In this document: positions 31,996 to 42,594 of the stretch, piece after piece
Layout of the letters: every line of letters begins with the position of its first letter
How positions within the stretch are numbered: the first letter of the stretch is position 1
DNA from: Terebella lapidaria
Taxonomy: Eukaryota; Annelida; Polychaeta; Terebellida; Terebellidae
Direction of reading: 5' to 3'
Assembly (NCBI GenBank): GCA_949152475.1
Contig: OX424559.1
Span: 20,367,809 to 20,431,808 of the forward strand
Length of the DNA: 64,000 bases
Notes under the pieces: generated by a model
Told to the model about the DNA's origin: nothing
Database searches by the model: none
Seen by the model: the letters and a program-made list of their open reading frames with translations, nothing else
Position numbers and translations under genes: made by a program

Positions 31996-34900
31996 GACAT
32001 GGACTGTGGAGATGATGATAGCACGGACGACCTCTTCTATGTAGTGTCAGATAGTGAAGAATCTGATGACTCAATTATGTCAGAAGTGATTCATATTCCA
32101 GGACGAGGTACTTTGAGAATACTATTATTCACTATGTAACATTAACTTGCGACAGCTGCTTTTTATCCCAGTAGAGTAAACTATACAGTTTTCGGACACT
32201 TACGGTGAAATCTCAATAATGACTGTAAAGAAAAATACTAGATGATTTATTATACATGCAACCTCATATGCACATAAATGTGGTAAAAGTTATAAAGTCG
32301 TATGGAAATATTATTTTGTCCTGACTTTGATATTGGTGAATTATGAACTGTGAGTTCAAGTGACAGTAATCGGATATTCTAGATAGAAATCTGACACTTT
32401 CTGTGTCTAAGAATAACAACTATATCATTAATTTTAGGATATACATGACGCTGTCAATCGGTGGTTGTTGCAAGGCTAAAGATAGATATGAAAGAAAATG
32501 AAACAGCCCTGAGGACAGGGAGATCATAAGAGTACACTAGACAGTTTTCGGACACTAACACTAACAGGGAAGCTAACATTGTGGAACTTATCAAACTAGA
32601 TACCTCTGCTAACACTTTGCAGAAATTTCTTCAAATCAGCGAAGACCACAGACACTTGGCTCGGTTCAGTGCTTGAGAAGATTTGTTTGCAACATTAAAA
32701 CTGATATAGATATTTGGTAGTAAATCATGAAGTGTCCGATTTCTGGTGGTGTCCGAAATTAGGCTGCTTTACTGTAATAATTCTGCGGAAAATACTGTAT
32801 TCTTTCATTTGTGGAGCCGCCATGTGACGGCAAGTACTATTTCTAGCTTACCGGCTCATATATGCCGATAATGATGAAATTTGTCCAAAAATATAGAAAG
32901 TGCTATGCAGGACACATCACATAATGGTGACATTGAAGAAATCAAGGATGCTTCAAACCAAAACCGTCCGGTAACCTATATTAACCCTTGGGGCCCTTGG
33001 GCTAATGTTCTTTTTTCGATACATTATTTTTGTAACCCTACAGGTCCACGGACTAGAATCCAAGATGAAACCAACAGTATTGAACCAGTTACTTTGGTAA
33101 GGATGTGTTATATGTAGCTGTTGAACATTCAAGGCTTCAAGCAAAAGTTACCCAAATATAGAACTATTCATTTATGCCTAGTGTTGCTCTGTCATAGTTA
33201 TTGAGGACTGTCAAGTATAAATCTTCCTCCCATGTACATGTAGGGTGATGAATCTCCAGAGATATGCACCTCTATGGACGTTGGAAAGGTTCAGACCAAT
33301 GAACTAACATCAAAACCAAAGGTAACCCTTCAAGTATGAATATAATTCTTTGAGTGTAAATAATTCGAGAAAAATTTTACTTCCAATTGTCAATTCTTCA
33401 TCTCTGTATGGGTCATGTGTGGGAAGAGAGTTTTTGCAGCTGAGCCTTGATAATGAGTATGAAATGTGGGCAATGACATGTAAAAGGTAATTGTTGTATC
33501 CCCTGAACGAAGTTCAGTAGATGCTATGCATTTGTGATCGTCGCTCCCTGTCCACTGCCGCAGACACTTTCTTGTGAACGTCTACAGGTTGCAAATTCGA
33601 AACCGATTACGATAATTTCTTAGAAGGACATTTCTTGTAATTTTTAGGTTACCGGACCTCATTTTCAAGGTCAGAGCATAAAATGGCTGATATCTCCCTT
33701 ATTTATTACTTTTCAGCTTGGGTATCATTTGTGGGCATATAAGAAATAATATATACCATATTTATTCAATTAGTTCGAACACTGATAATTCGAACACCAA
33801 AAATTATTCAAGATAATATTTTTTAGGAAGAGCAGAGCTCTTCCTCTATGATGTTGGTTTTTTTTTTGGATTTTTGAAAATTTCCCTTTGTTTACATTCT
33901 TGAAAGTGCCACTTGGAACCACAACAGGCCATTCAACTGTGGCTAATTGGGAGGGCCCGGGGCCCGTTGGCAGGAAAATGATGCCCGTATACCTAATAAT
34001 GGTTAATGTAATAAGTTATTAGCGATAATAATCCCAGGAGACGTGTGTTCCGACCGCTTTTTTTTTGTATGTCACCGTTTCATACCCATCACCTATCCCG
34101 TTTTGATATTCACTGAAACAGTGCTTTCTTGCAATCATATGCACTCAAAGTTTTGGATATACATTCCGTACAATATATAGATACAGTATGCTGTTGCAAA
34201 AATGAAAAACAAGTTGAAACGGCAACATAATAATTATGTGTTAGTGGTGGTATGCCATATTCCAGTAGGCAAACTCAATTCGCCTGTGACCACCCCGGGA
34301 CCCTTAAAATCCCATGCAGTCACTGAATTGTCCAATCGGAATACTGTCTTGACAGACACACCCACATGTTTATGAACTACACGTGGATATAATTATATGC
34401 AAATTACCACGTGAGCAAGTCCCGCCAATTAGCGATAAATACTTGCGCACTGCGGGTCAAGGTCAAAATGCCCAATAAAGGCTGCCATGAGATAGTCGAA
34501 CTGAGTCAGTGCAGTATTTGTGGAAATACTTGTTACGACCCCAATAAATGGTCTTTCCTATGATTCTTTTCTTCTTCACTGGTAATACTTAATAAAAATT
34601 TCACCATACAAAGCTTTCTATGGGGAAATTAAATCAGAAATGCCCAATAAAGTGAAGCGAGATTTCACGAGATTGGACTAGAATCGGATTGCCGACGAGA
34701 ATTGTCAGTGCTGATTTTGATGGCAGTCATGCGAGCAGCTATTCGGGCTAATTCACTGACAGCTGACACTCATTCAAACACACGTCTACGGTGATCTTCA
34801 ATTGAAACCAGCATTTAGGCAAGGGAAAAACATGTTCGCAAATTTTTAGCAGTAATGAAAACTTTCATGCATGTCATAAATTATTGGGAATGCATACATG

Positions 34901-37900
34901 TAACTGCTGAAATGTCTCGATCTGCAGTATAAATCAAAACACTGAAAAAATCCATAAAAAAGGATATAGATCTAGCTAAAAAAACATTTCTGATAGATTG
35001 GTGCCTCCTAAAAAGAAAAAAACATATTCAGAACCTTGGAAATCTCACACATTGGTCAAATTATACTCGGGTGATATTTATACGGGCTCATCAAAGTGAA
35101 GCTTACTTCGAGATTTCATTGCTGTAAGTCACTAGTTTTACTAATTAAGTCTCATTGGCCACAATAAAAATAGCTATGACAAGAAACATTTATTATTGGG
35201 CTCAACGATGTAAAGGTTCTAGGGCCCGGACGAGTCGAGGAGTATATTCGAGGCTGGTCATATCGATTACCTGGGTCGGAATTTTGTTACCCGTACCCAA
35301 GAACGAATAAAGATATTGATATTTTTGTTTTGAATATTTGTGATAAAAACTAGTAAAATCACAGTAATGACAAGGAATCTCTTTCAAACTTGAAAATAAA
35401 CACAGAAGAAACAAATGATATGTGTCAAAGATTGATGTCTAACATTTACGTGTTACAAATTGCTCCAGTGACTAGCATTCAAATTTTGATATATATTTGG
35501 ACGGGTTACAAGTTTGGAAGATGAGAGTAGATGGAATCAGTACCTTAATAATGGTATCATTTTGTGTTAATTCATTTGATATTAGGCCGAATTAACAATA
35601 AGCAAATCATGGCCACAACATATATGTAGGCCTACCAAATCAAATACAGTATTCAAGGGTTTTTAAATAGTTACAGTATGTGCAAACATTTTCAAAGCTC
35701 TTCCTTTGAGGCCAGTGGCCCTTGTTAAATTGACTCGTTTAGTTCGAACACGCAAATTTACGATCGATGTTTCGATTGAAACAACGAACGAAATCAACTT
35801 GTCAGCTGCCAAAACTTACAACTCACCAGGCAGCAGCACTAAGGAATGAATTATTAGCGATATCATTCGCCAGGTGGCAGTATTTGCGATTATGTCAATT
35901 ATGTGAACAATAGTCAATGACGTCATGGGATTATGTATAGAAGTAAAGCGCGGACTTCTAAGTGGCACGCAGCTCAGGTTTTCCGGCAAAAGTGACTCGA
36001 GTGTGCGTGTAAAATCACTGAAATCAAGTATCAATGTCAGGTCATAAATGACAAAAAGCCGGCGATTTAGTATCCAATTATTCAAAGTTATTTCAAACAT
36101 GGTAACCGTATGCGGTTAACCTATTAATCGTGCAGGGCCTTAGTTCAAACCATCATGGGTCATGGCGGCATCTGTCAACTTTCGTGTCGGCCCGTTCGCC
36201 GATTCTTGGTTATTGGTTTTTCTGTTTTGATGGGTGATTTTGTCGTGAATCTAATAATTCGAACATTTCAAAATTTAATTATTTTTAGCTGTTCGAACTA
36301 ATTGCATAAATACGGTACTGAATACCCTCGTGACTTTGGATTTGACCTTTGACCTCATATTCAAGGTCAGAGCACGAAATGGCACATATCTCACTTGTTG
36401 TCAACTTCACAGCTTACGAATCAATTGTGGACATAAACCGTGTATGCCCTAATAGACGCACCGTTCCTAATAAATGTGCCCCCCTTTTTTTCTGACAAAA
36501 ATAAACAAAGACGATATTTGACCACAACGATCGAGGATTTGAATCGGCAAATATATCATAATTAGTGCATGGACGATTAATCGATTGATCGATTAATCGG
36601 TCGATTAGCGGTCTCAACCGATTATTCGATCCCCTGATTGGATGATCAATTTTTTTCATAGTTAATAAACCAGACACACGAGTGAACTTTCAAGTCTGAA
36701 CCTCGCAATTTTGAAAACAATCCAGTCCATCAAATACAATATTTTATGGACAGCCACAGTCAAAGTGTTTTCCGGTCTCAGCATCAGTAATTTCAGCATT
36801 TTACATCAGTATTTCGCGCTCAACAAAACTTCATGATGACCATACGTTTGCCGTTGTTGTGGCATAACAATGAATAACTGATGCCATTTCCGTATCGCAA
36901 CATTATATAACTTAGCATAACACAAAGTTGAAAGCAGATGTTCAACCCAACAGACTGTTCTTGAAATCAGAAAATAATAAAAGTGTGGTTGTTGATGAAA
37001 TCTCAGGGGATCTCTTGGTTTCTCGAAATTTTGAGCGATAATGTGGTAAAATAGATATTTTTTGGCCTGCCACACTTGTTTACCAAACGGCGATTATTAA
37101 TCGATGATCGATCGCTCGAGAGGACCGATTAATCGATCCCTGATTTCAGGACCGAGTCCATGCACTAATCATTATGCACACAAATGTTGATCGTTACAAA
37201 GGTCTTTCTTTGGTACCAGTGCTCCTGCCAAAAGACTGTGAAGCTACATGCTTGTTGTTGGCAGACCCTGAAAATCGATTGAAAGCAGGCGTGTCACTTG
37301 ACAACAATTATCTCTTCCCGTATACAACAGGATCACAAGACAATGTGCATCGCCTGGCAGAACCCCAATGGGAAGCGATTTTGCAGTGCATGTTTGCACT
37401 ATGATGATAGTAGATGATTATGGTCACAAGGCCGACGTATGAATTTCAGGAATATCGTAACATAATAGATGCACTTCCTTAGCTTTTGCAACGCGCCCAG
37501 CCCTTCTATTAGGACGTATACGGTAGGAAATGATATATGCTGAATATACAATGGATCCTGTGTTAAAGACCACCTGGTTTGAGAGACCACCCTGTATGTA
37601 TTTCAAAGCCCTTCCACTTGGTCCCCAGTGGCCTTTTATTGTGTAAATGGACCTGTAATGAGAGACCACCTGTCAATCAAGATCACCTTTTTGGGGTCCC
37701 TTGGGTGGTCATAAAATACAGGATCCACTGTACTTGTAAACTTGATGTTACCAGACCATCGGTCCGATCACCTATTGTCTAGCCGGAAAGCTACAGGTCC
37801 CTTGGGCCTATGTTTACTAGTTAAGTGTATTATTGGCCACAATAAAAATAGTTAAAACAAGAAATATTTATTATTTTGCTCAACAAGGTAAAGGTTCTAT

Positions 37901-40072
37901 CCAGTAAAGATTTTATGGTTGTAACCAAATGAGTTAACATTATTTTTGCTAGTTAAGTCTACTATTGACCACAATTAAGACAAGAAACATTTATTATTGG
38001 GCTCAACAAGGTGAAGTTCTTTCCAGTAGATATTCCATGGCTGTAACAGAATAGGGTAACATTAGTTGCACTAGTTAAGTCTATTTTTGACCACAATAAA
38101 AATAGTTAAGATGAAAAACATTTATTATTAGGATCACTGGGTGAAGCATTATCCTGTAGATATTTCATGGCTGTGACCCGATAGTTTAACACTATTTTTG
38201 CCAGTTAAGTCGATTATTGACCACGATAAATGTAGGTAGGACAAGAAGCATTTACTTTTGGGTTTTAGGTTTGCTAATGTACAGGACTGTTGGTCCTATT
38301 TCTTTGATCTCCTTCCCTCAGCAAAACATTATGCAATCTGAACTTTATGGGGTCAACAACACACAATGAAATTGAGTATATTGCTGACCAATATTAATGC
38401 TAGCGAGTAATGTGGTGGGAGATGTTGGCTGACAAGTTGCCTTGTTTTTCAGCAGGATAGTGGCTCTACGTACATTGATGAAGCCCAGAATACGACCTCG
38501 TCCAAACCAAAACCAAAGAGACCATCAAGGCCTTGCAAATTTTGCTCTCTGTTTTTCACTAACGTCAGAAGACACATTTCTCTGAAACATAGAGATGAAC
38601 CGGAAATTCAAAAGATTTTAGATTGCTCAGACAGAAATGCAAAAAGCTAAACTTTTGCCCAACTAAGAAAAGACGGAATTTTCAAAATCAACCGTGAGAG
38701 AGTACTAGAGGAGTCCCCATCTATCATACGCCAGAGAGAAAGGGAGGGAAAAGCAGTCATGTGTCCGAATTGCTGTGGATTTTATAAATGTGACACCTTT
38801 CGAAAACACGCGAAAATATGTTTACATCCAAGCAAACCAGTGAAAGGGACCGATATTAGCGATATTTCGGAGCAAAACAGAACATCCCCAAGAAATGAAG
38901 ATTTCCTGAAAAAAATTGTCAGTGACATGGACACCGATGATATCGGCCTGTACCTGAGGAAAGATGATCTGATACTAACTGTTGGGCAAATTATTTATGA
39001 TGGGAGAAAACCAAACAAGGAGAAAGAAGCCCGGACAAAATCCCGCACGGCGATGCGAAGGTTAGCCCGTCTGGTCTTAGAAACATCAAACGTATCGAGC
39101 CTTAGAGATTTGTTTGATATAAAGAATTTTGAAGCATTGGAGGAAGCAATCAGTGTGGTGTGTCAAACAAATGGCAAAGATGTTAAATCATTGGCTGGCC
39201 TGGCTGTGGCCATAGGGAATCTTTTGAAGAAAATTACAAAAGATCTGCCAGGTGATCTGTCCCTGTCAAAAGATCAGGAACTAGTAAACAAAATAAAACA
39301 GTTCCGCGACACACTTCACAACAGATGGTCAAAAAATTTCGGTTGGGCAGAGTATGCATTAATGGAAAAACGACAGAGGGAGAATAGGAAACCGACTTCT
39401 CTACCAAATGAACAAAATCTAGACAAGTTACGTCATCACGTTGACAATGAGATTCAGGCTGTGAAAGAAGTGACAAACCAGGCCATGTTTGTCCAACTCA
39501 GAATGCTTGTGCTAGCCAAACTAACCATTCTGAATGCTCGAAGAGGCAGTGAACCCGCAAAAATATCTTTGACAGACTTTGCAGAAAGATCATCATGGAT
39601 AGATCCAAAAAGGGCGAAACAGATGACCCAAGAAGACCATACCACTCGGAGTAAATTTTCTGTCATTTATATCACGGGGAAAGGTCTTTCTTTGGTACCA
39701 GTGCTTCTGCCAAAAGACTGCAAAGCCGCATGCTTGTTGTTGGCAGACCCTGAAAATCGATTGAAAGCAGGCGTGTCACTTGACAATAATTATCTCTTCC
39801 CGTATACAACAGGATCACAAGACAATGTGTCGGGTTATAATGACATCAGAAGATTATGTATGCAACTTGGGATTCCTGTCATCACTGCCACGGATGTACG
39901 GCACCGTGCCTCGACCTTTTTTCGGGGGTTAGAGGAAGTGCAGCCCGGAGTGTTGGATACCTTCTTACAACACATGGGGCACAAGAAAACAATGAGCCGT
40001 AACGTTTATGCTGTGCCTCCAGCGATAAAAGAAATCTGCCAGGTCGGGCCACTTATGACCCACATGTACCAG
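31996..40072 (+). CDS. Multi-exon recombinase gene, right-arm exon model
   Basis: Mirror of the left gene: exons 31,996-32,107, 32,897-33,096, 33,244-33,321 and 38,453-40,072, with donors GTACTT, GTAAGG, GTAACC and GTGAAT and acceptors CAATAG, ATATAG, TGTAG and TTTTTCAG. The shared in-frame TAA is at 38,648-38,650. This copy also has a one-base deletion near the end of the last exon (CACATG instead of CACAATG), a lost downstream acceptor and element A inserted 170 bp beyond the last donor, so it is more damaged than the left copy. Read outward from the centre, divergent from the left gene. Confidence 0.5.
33756..36315. mobile_element. DNA transposon remnant, right-arm mirror
   Basis: Inverse copy of 23,068-25,723. 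Its left end is CCATATTTATTCAATTAG (one change from the consensus). TA flanks both ends. Confidence 0.75.
36563..37167. mobile_element. hAT-like MITE, right-arm mirror
   Basis: 605 bp inverse copy of 22,214-22,820 with the same near-identical flanking 8-mers. Confidence 0.75.
37174..37404 (+). pseudogene. Displaced recombinase fragment, right-arm mirror
   Basis: Inverse copy of 21,979-22,209. It differs by a few residues (for example LFPY instead of LYPY, RLAEPQ instead of RLEEPQ). Confidence 0.75.
37549..37730. mobile_element. 182 bp MITE, right-arm mirror
   Basis: Inverse copy of 21,653-21,834 with TA at 37,547-37,548 and 37,731-37,732. Confidence 0.8.
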
Positions 40073-40129
40073 GTGAATACTTACTGCAAATTTGTTGCAA
40101 CTGTACAGTTAAAAGGTCTTTTTGCGTGA
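38759..40129 (+). CDS. Zinc-finger tyrosine recombinase-like protein, right copy
   Basis: 456 codons, matching the left copy except for about six substitutions in the shared part (Glu122 to Lys, Asp139 to Gly, Phe214 to Ser, Met307 to Thr, Gly389 to Arg and Glu410 to Lys among them) and a frame change at the C-terminus caused by a one-base difference near 40,063. Arg261/262, Arg381, His408 and Tyr417 are all retained. A Glu-to-Lys change lies beside the catalytic His408 and a Gly-to-Arg change just after the HxxR-like box, so activity may differ between copies. Both copies keep a long open frame despite 1-2% divergence. That is consistent with selection on one of them or with too little time for decay. 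Confidence 0.75.
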   Translation: MCPNCCGFYKCDTFRKHAKICLHPSKPVKGTDISDISEQNRTSPRNEDFLKKIVSDMDTDDIGLYLRKDDLILTVGQIIYDGRKPNKEKEARTKSRTAMRRLARLVLETSNVSSLRDLFDIKNFEALEEAISVVCQTNGKDVKSLAGLAVAIGNLLKKITKDLPGDLSLSKDQELVNKIKQFRDTLHNRWSKNFGWAEYALMEKRQRENRKPTSLPNEQNLDKLRHHVDNEIQAVKEVTNQAMFVQLRMLVLAKLTILNARRGSEPAKISLTDFAERSSWIDPKRAKQMTQEDHTTRSKFSVIYITGKGLSLVPVLLPKDCKAACLLLADPENRLKAGVSLDNNYLFPYTTGSQDNVSGYNDIRRLCMQLGIPVITATDVRHRASTFFRGLEEVQPGVLDTFLQHMGHKKTMSRNVYAVPPAIKEICQVGPLMTHMYQVNTYCKFVATVQLKGLFA

Positions 40130-40238
40130 ATGTCGATATGTTGATTTCCTTGTGTGTCATTGAAATTTCAGTGTGATATCAAAATCTCCTAAATATACCG
40201 TACATTGCCAGGGACACTGGAGAATATGTGAGCCTATT

Positions 40239-40242
40239 CCTG
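40239..40242. repeat. Target-site duplication of element A (left)
   Basis: CCTG, repeated at 51,172-51,175. The left palindrome arm shows the empty site, ATTCCTGTAAC (inverse at about 19,135-19,146). Confidence 0.9.
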
Positions 40243-41137
40243 TGTGACGTTTGGTAATGACTTGTTTTCGGTGTGGCCCAAAAAACCTGGTTCCTCTGAT
40301 CGTATAGACTTTATGTAACTCCCGCTCGTTGTGATTCGAGAGCCGTCACTAAATTGGTGTTCCCCAACGCTGGTGTATCATCACTCCGTAGCTTACCGGC
40401 TTCACTTAGGCAAGAAGCAACTCAGATGTAAATAAATTGAAGATTTATATACATCAAATCAACTTACAATTGTATGGCTGGTCACCCACGTGACGTACAA
40501 ATATGAAGTTCAGACATGGAGCACTGTATGATCACATTTCAAAAATAAATAGTGCACGAGGGCACAACTAAAAAGAGTTCTTAGCCGGCGGCGTCTCTCT
40601 GTCCCTTCCCGTTGAAGTTTCCCGTCCCGTTTAGTCGAATGGTTTCTCCAGGTAGTCGGTCTAATCCCGGTTGACTCTAAGGCCCTGAAGAAGGAGTCGT
40701 CCGCACGGAGTTCGTCGAGTCCCTTGGCTGTGGCGGTGACGATCTCCCCACGGTCGATGTCGCTGTTGCAGTGCTCTCAGAGCGGCCGTCCGCTCTCCCT
40801 TATATAGCCAGGGTGGCTGCGCGCGCATCTTCGTCCGCGAACGTATCTTCCGCACTCTTCTCCACGTGGTGAAGACTGCGTCCGCGAACGGTTCTTCCGC
40901 GAAGGCTCCTCTTCCGCGAATGGTGCTTCCGCGACTGATGCTTCCGCTGACGATGCTTCCGCAATCGTGCTTCCGCGAACGGTTCTTCCGCGAACGATGC
41001 TTCCGCTGATGATGCTTCCGCAATCGTGCTTCCGCGAACGGTTCTTCCGCGAACGGTGTCTTCGCAAGTGGACTTTGTAGATCACGTGACCGTTCCTAAC
41101 GAACGTTTCAGCGCGGCAGTTGCATGGTTTTGTTACA
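40243..41137 (-). repeat. 3' LTR of element A (895 bp)
   Basis: On the minus strand it starts TGTAACAAAACCATGC. The TATA box is at 40,800-40,807 (minus-strand CTATATAA), with the TTCCGCGAACG array (40,832-41,067) immediately upstream in U3. It is 15 bp longer than the 5' LTR because of one extra array unit. Confidence 0.9.
40832..41067. repeat. 15 bp CpG-rich array in U3, 3' LTR
   Basis: Nine or more CCGCGAACG-type units with variants (CCGCTGACG, CCGCAATCG) at a 15 bp period. The array ends about 25-30 bp upstream of the TATA box on the transcribed strand, an enhancer-like position. Confidence 0.9.
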
Positions 41138-41153
41138 ACTCCACCCTTTCTGG
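41138..41153 (-). promoter_or_regulatory. Polypurine tract of element A
   Basis: Minus strand CCAGAAAGGGTGGAGT directly abuts the 3' LTR, the expected position of the plus-strand primer in reverse transcription. Confidence 0.8.
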
Positions 41154-41257
41154 AGATCAACGTCCCCGTTGATCCTTTCTCTCTCTTCTTTTCTCTTCTT
41201 CCTCCTTCTTCGTCTTTTCCTGCCTGTCTGTTGTTTACAGGGCTCTCTCCCTCCACT

Positions 41258-42355
41258 TCACTGGCGATCCACCTCGCTTTCGGACGTCTCCGCCAGCCTG
41301 TCCCGAGTGTCTGTATATGCTCGGAGCTGTTCCCGGAGCAGCTTGGTCTCTCGGACGTGGGCTCGCAGCTCCTTCCGGTGGCTCTTCTCTCGTTGAGAGG
41401 CCTCCCCTCACAGCTGCAGCACCTCGGCCTCGAGCTGTCTCTGCTCCTCCTTGGCTTGGAGCCGAGCCTCCGCTTGGGTGAGGTGGCGTCGTCCCATGGC
41501 TATCGTGGACGCCAGGTCCTCCAGGGCCTTCTCTCCGGCAGTGACCGCTCTGCCCAGGCCCTCCACATACGGTCGCAGTTGGTCCTCCTCCTCCGGAACG
41601 GGCTTGAGGTACCAACTCAGGTCTAGGGGCTTGTAGGTAGGGGCCGAGTCTCTGGGAACAGGGGGTCCGTCGTCCTCGGGGGTGGGGGCCTCCGGGGATT
41701 CCGCCTCTCTCCGCTCCTGCTGAGACTCCGGTTCCTCTTCGCTATTCGGGGGGTCGTCCTCGGGGTCTGGGGCGTCCTCTGACCTGGGGGCGTCCTCCCG
41801 GGGGCTTGACGGCGTGGAGCTGGTCGTCCCGCTGGCCGCAAAGCTGACAGTCTTCAGCTCAGGGGCAGACACAGTAGTCGGACCATCTCGGGGGTCGGAC
41901 ACGGGCGTGTCGGTCGTCGTCCTCCTCCGTCCTGGCTTGAGGGTGTTGCCGCTGGCATGCGACGTCTCATGCCGGTCTCTGTCAGCTCGGCGGGCGAATC
42001 GCTGGCTGCACATCTTGCAGAGGTGCCGCCCCTCCTTCTGCGTGTGTTTGGTCGCCACGTGTCGGCTAAAGTTGGATGCCGTCACGTGGATCCGGCAGGG
42101 GCTGCACCAGCGTCGCCCTCTCTCGGTGGACAACTTCCGGGCAGGGGACCGTCGACCTCCTCGGGGCTCCTCACGACGCTCCCGGCTCCTCGAGCGCTCC
42201 CGCTTTCGGTCAGGCTTGTCTATCTTGGTAGGTGGGTCGCTCATCTTGTCGACTTCAAGGGGCAGAAAGTCAGCCAAGTCGAAATCTGGAACGTCCCCGA
42301 AATCTTCGTCTGCAAATGCGGGTATCTCAATGATCTGCAGAGTTGGTGTGTTCAT
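41258..42355 (-). CDS. ORF3 of element A: two-finger C2H2 protein in env position
   Basis: ATG at 42,353-42,355 and final stop at 41,258-41,260, 366 codons in one frame with a single internal TGA at 41,408-41,410. Residues 1-40 are acidic and hydrophobic (DVPDFDLADFLP), resembling an activation-type segment. Residues 50-82 are Arg/Ser-rich and basic. Finger 1 is C84-x2-C87-x11-H99-x4-H104 and finger 2 C113-x2-C116-x12-H129-x3-H133. A Pro/Glu/Ser-rich linker leads to a charged helical region after LDLSWYLKPV (about 248 on), including heptad-like LQAKEEQRQLEAEVLQL. No signal peptide or membrane segment is seen, so this is not an envelope protein. The same design occurs in element B and in the relic at 7,427-8,527. 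Inferred to be a nuclear DNA-binding regulator of the element. Its real role is unknown. Confidence 0.8.
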
Positions 42356-42462
42356 GGTTGAAGTGATGACGGAATCGTAGGCCGGCCTGCTTATATAGAA
42401 AAGGCGCGGACCAGGGATCTGGGGGAAAAAGCATTGTCGTGGAATGAAATAACGTTTTTCGC

Positions 42463-42590
42463 TTGCTTCCGCGAACGGTTCTTCCGCGAACGCTGCTTCC
42501 GCGAACGTGCTTCCGCGAACGGTACTTCCGCGAACGCTGCTTCCGCGAACGCTGCTTCCGCGAACGCTGCTTCCGCGAACGCTCCCGTCA
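42463..42590. repeat. 15 bp CpG-rich array between pol and ORF3
   Basis: Eight units of CTTCCGCGAACGCTG-type sequence with almost no variation. On the minus strand a 66-codon frame reads FAEAA repeats through it, starting at an ATG four bases after the pol stop. This is probably incidental, because the unit is a multiple of three. Confidence 0.9.
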
Positions 42591-42594
42591 TCGT

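Noticed and set aside
41258-42355. ORF3 as an env gene making element A an infectious retrovirus
   Set aside because: No signal peptide, membrane helix or glycoprotein features; two C2H2 fingers and a charged helical end instead.
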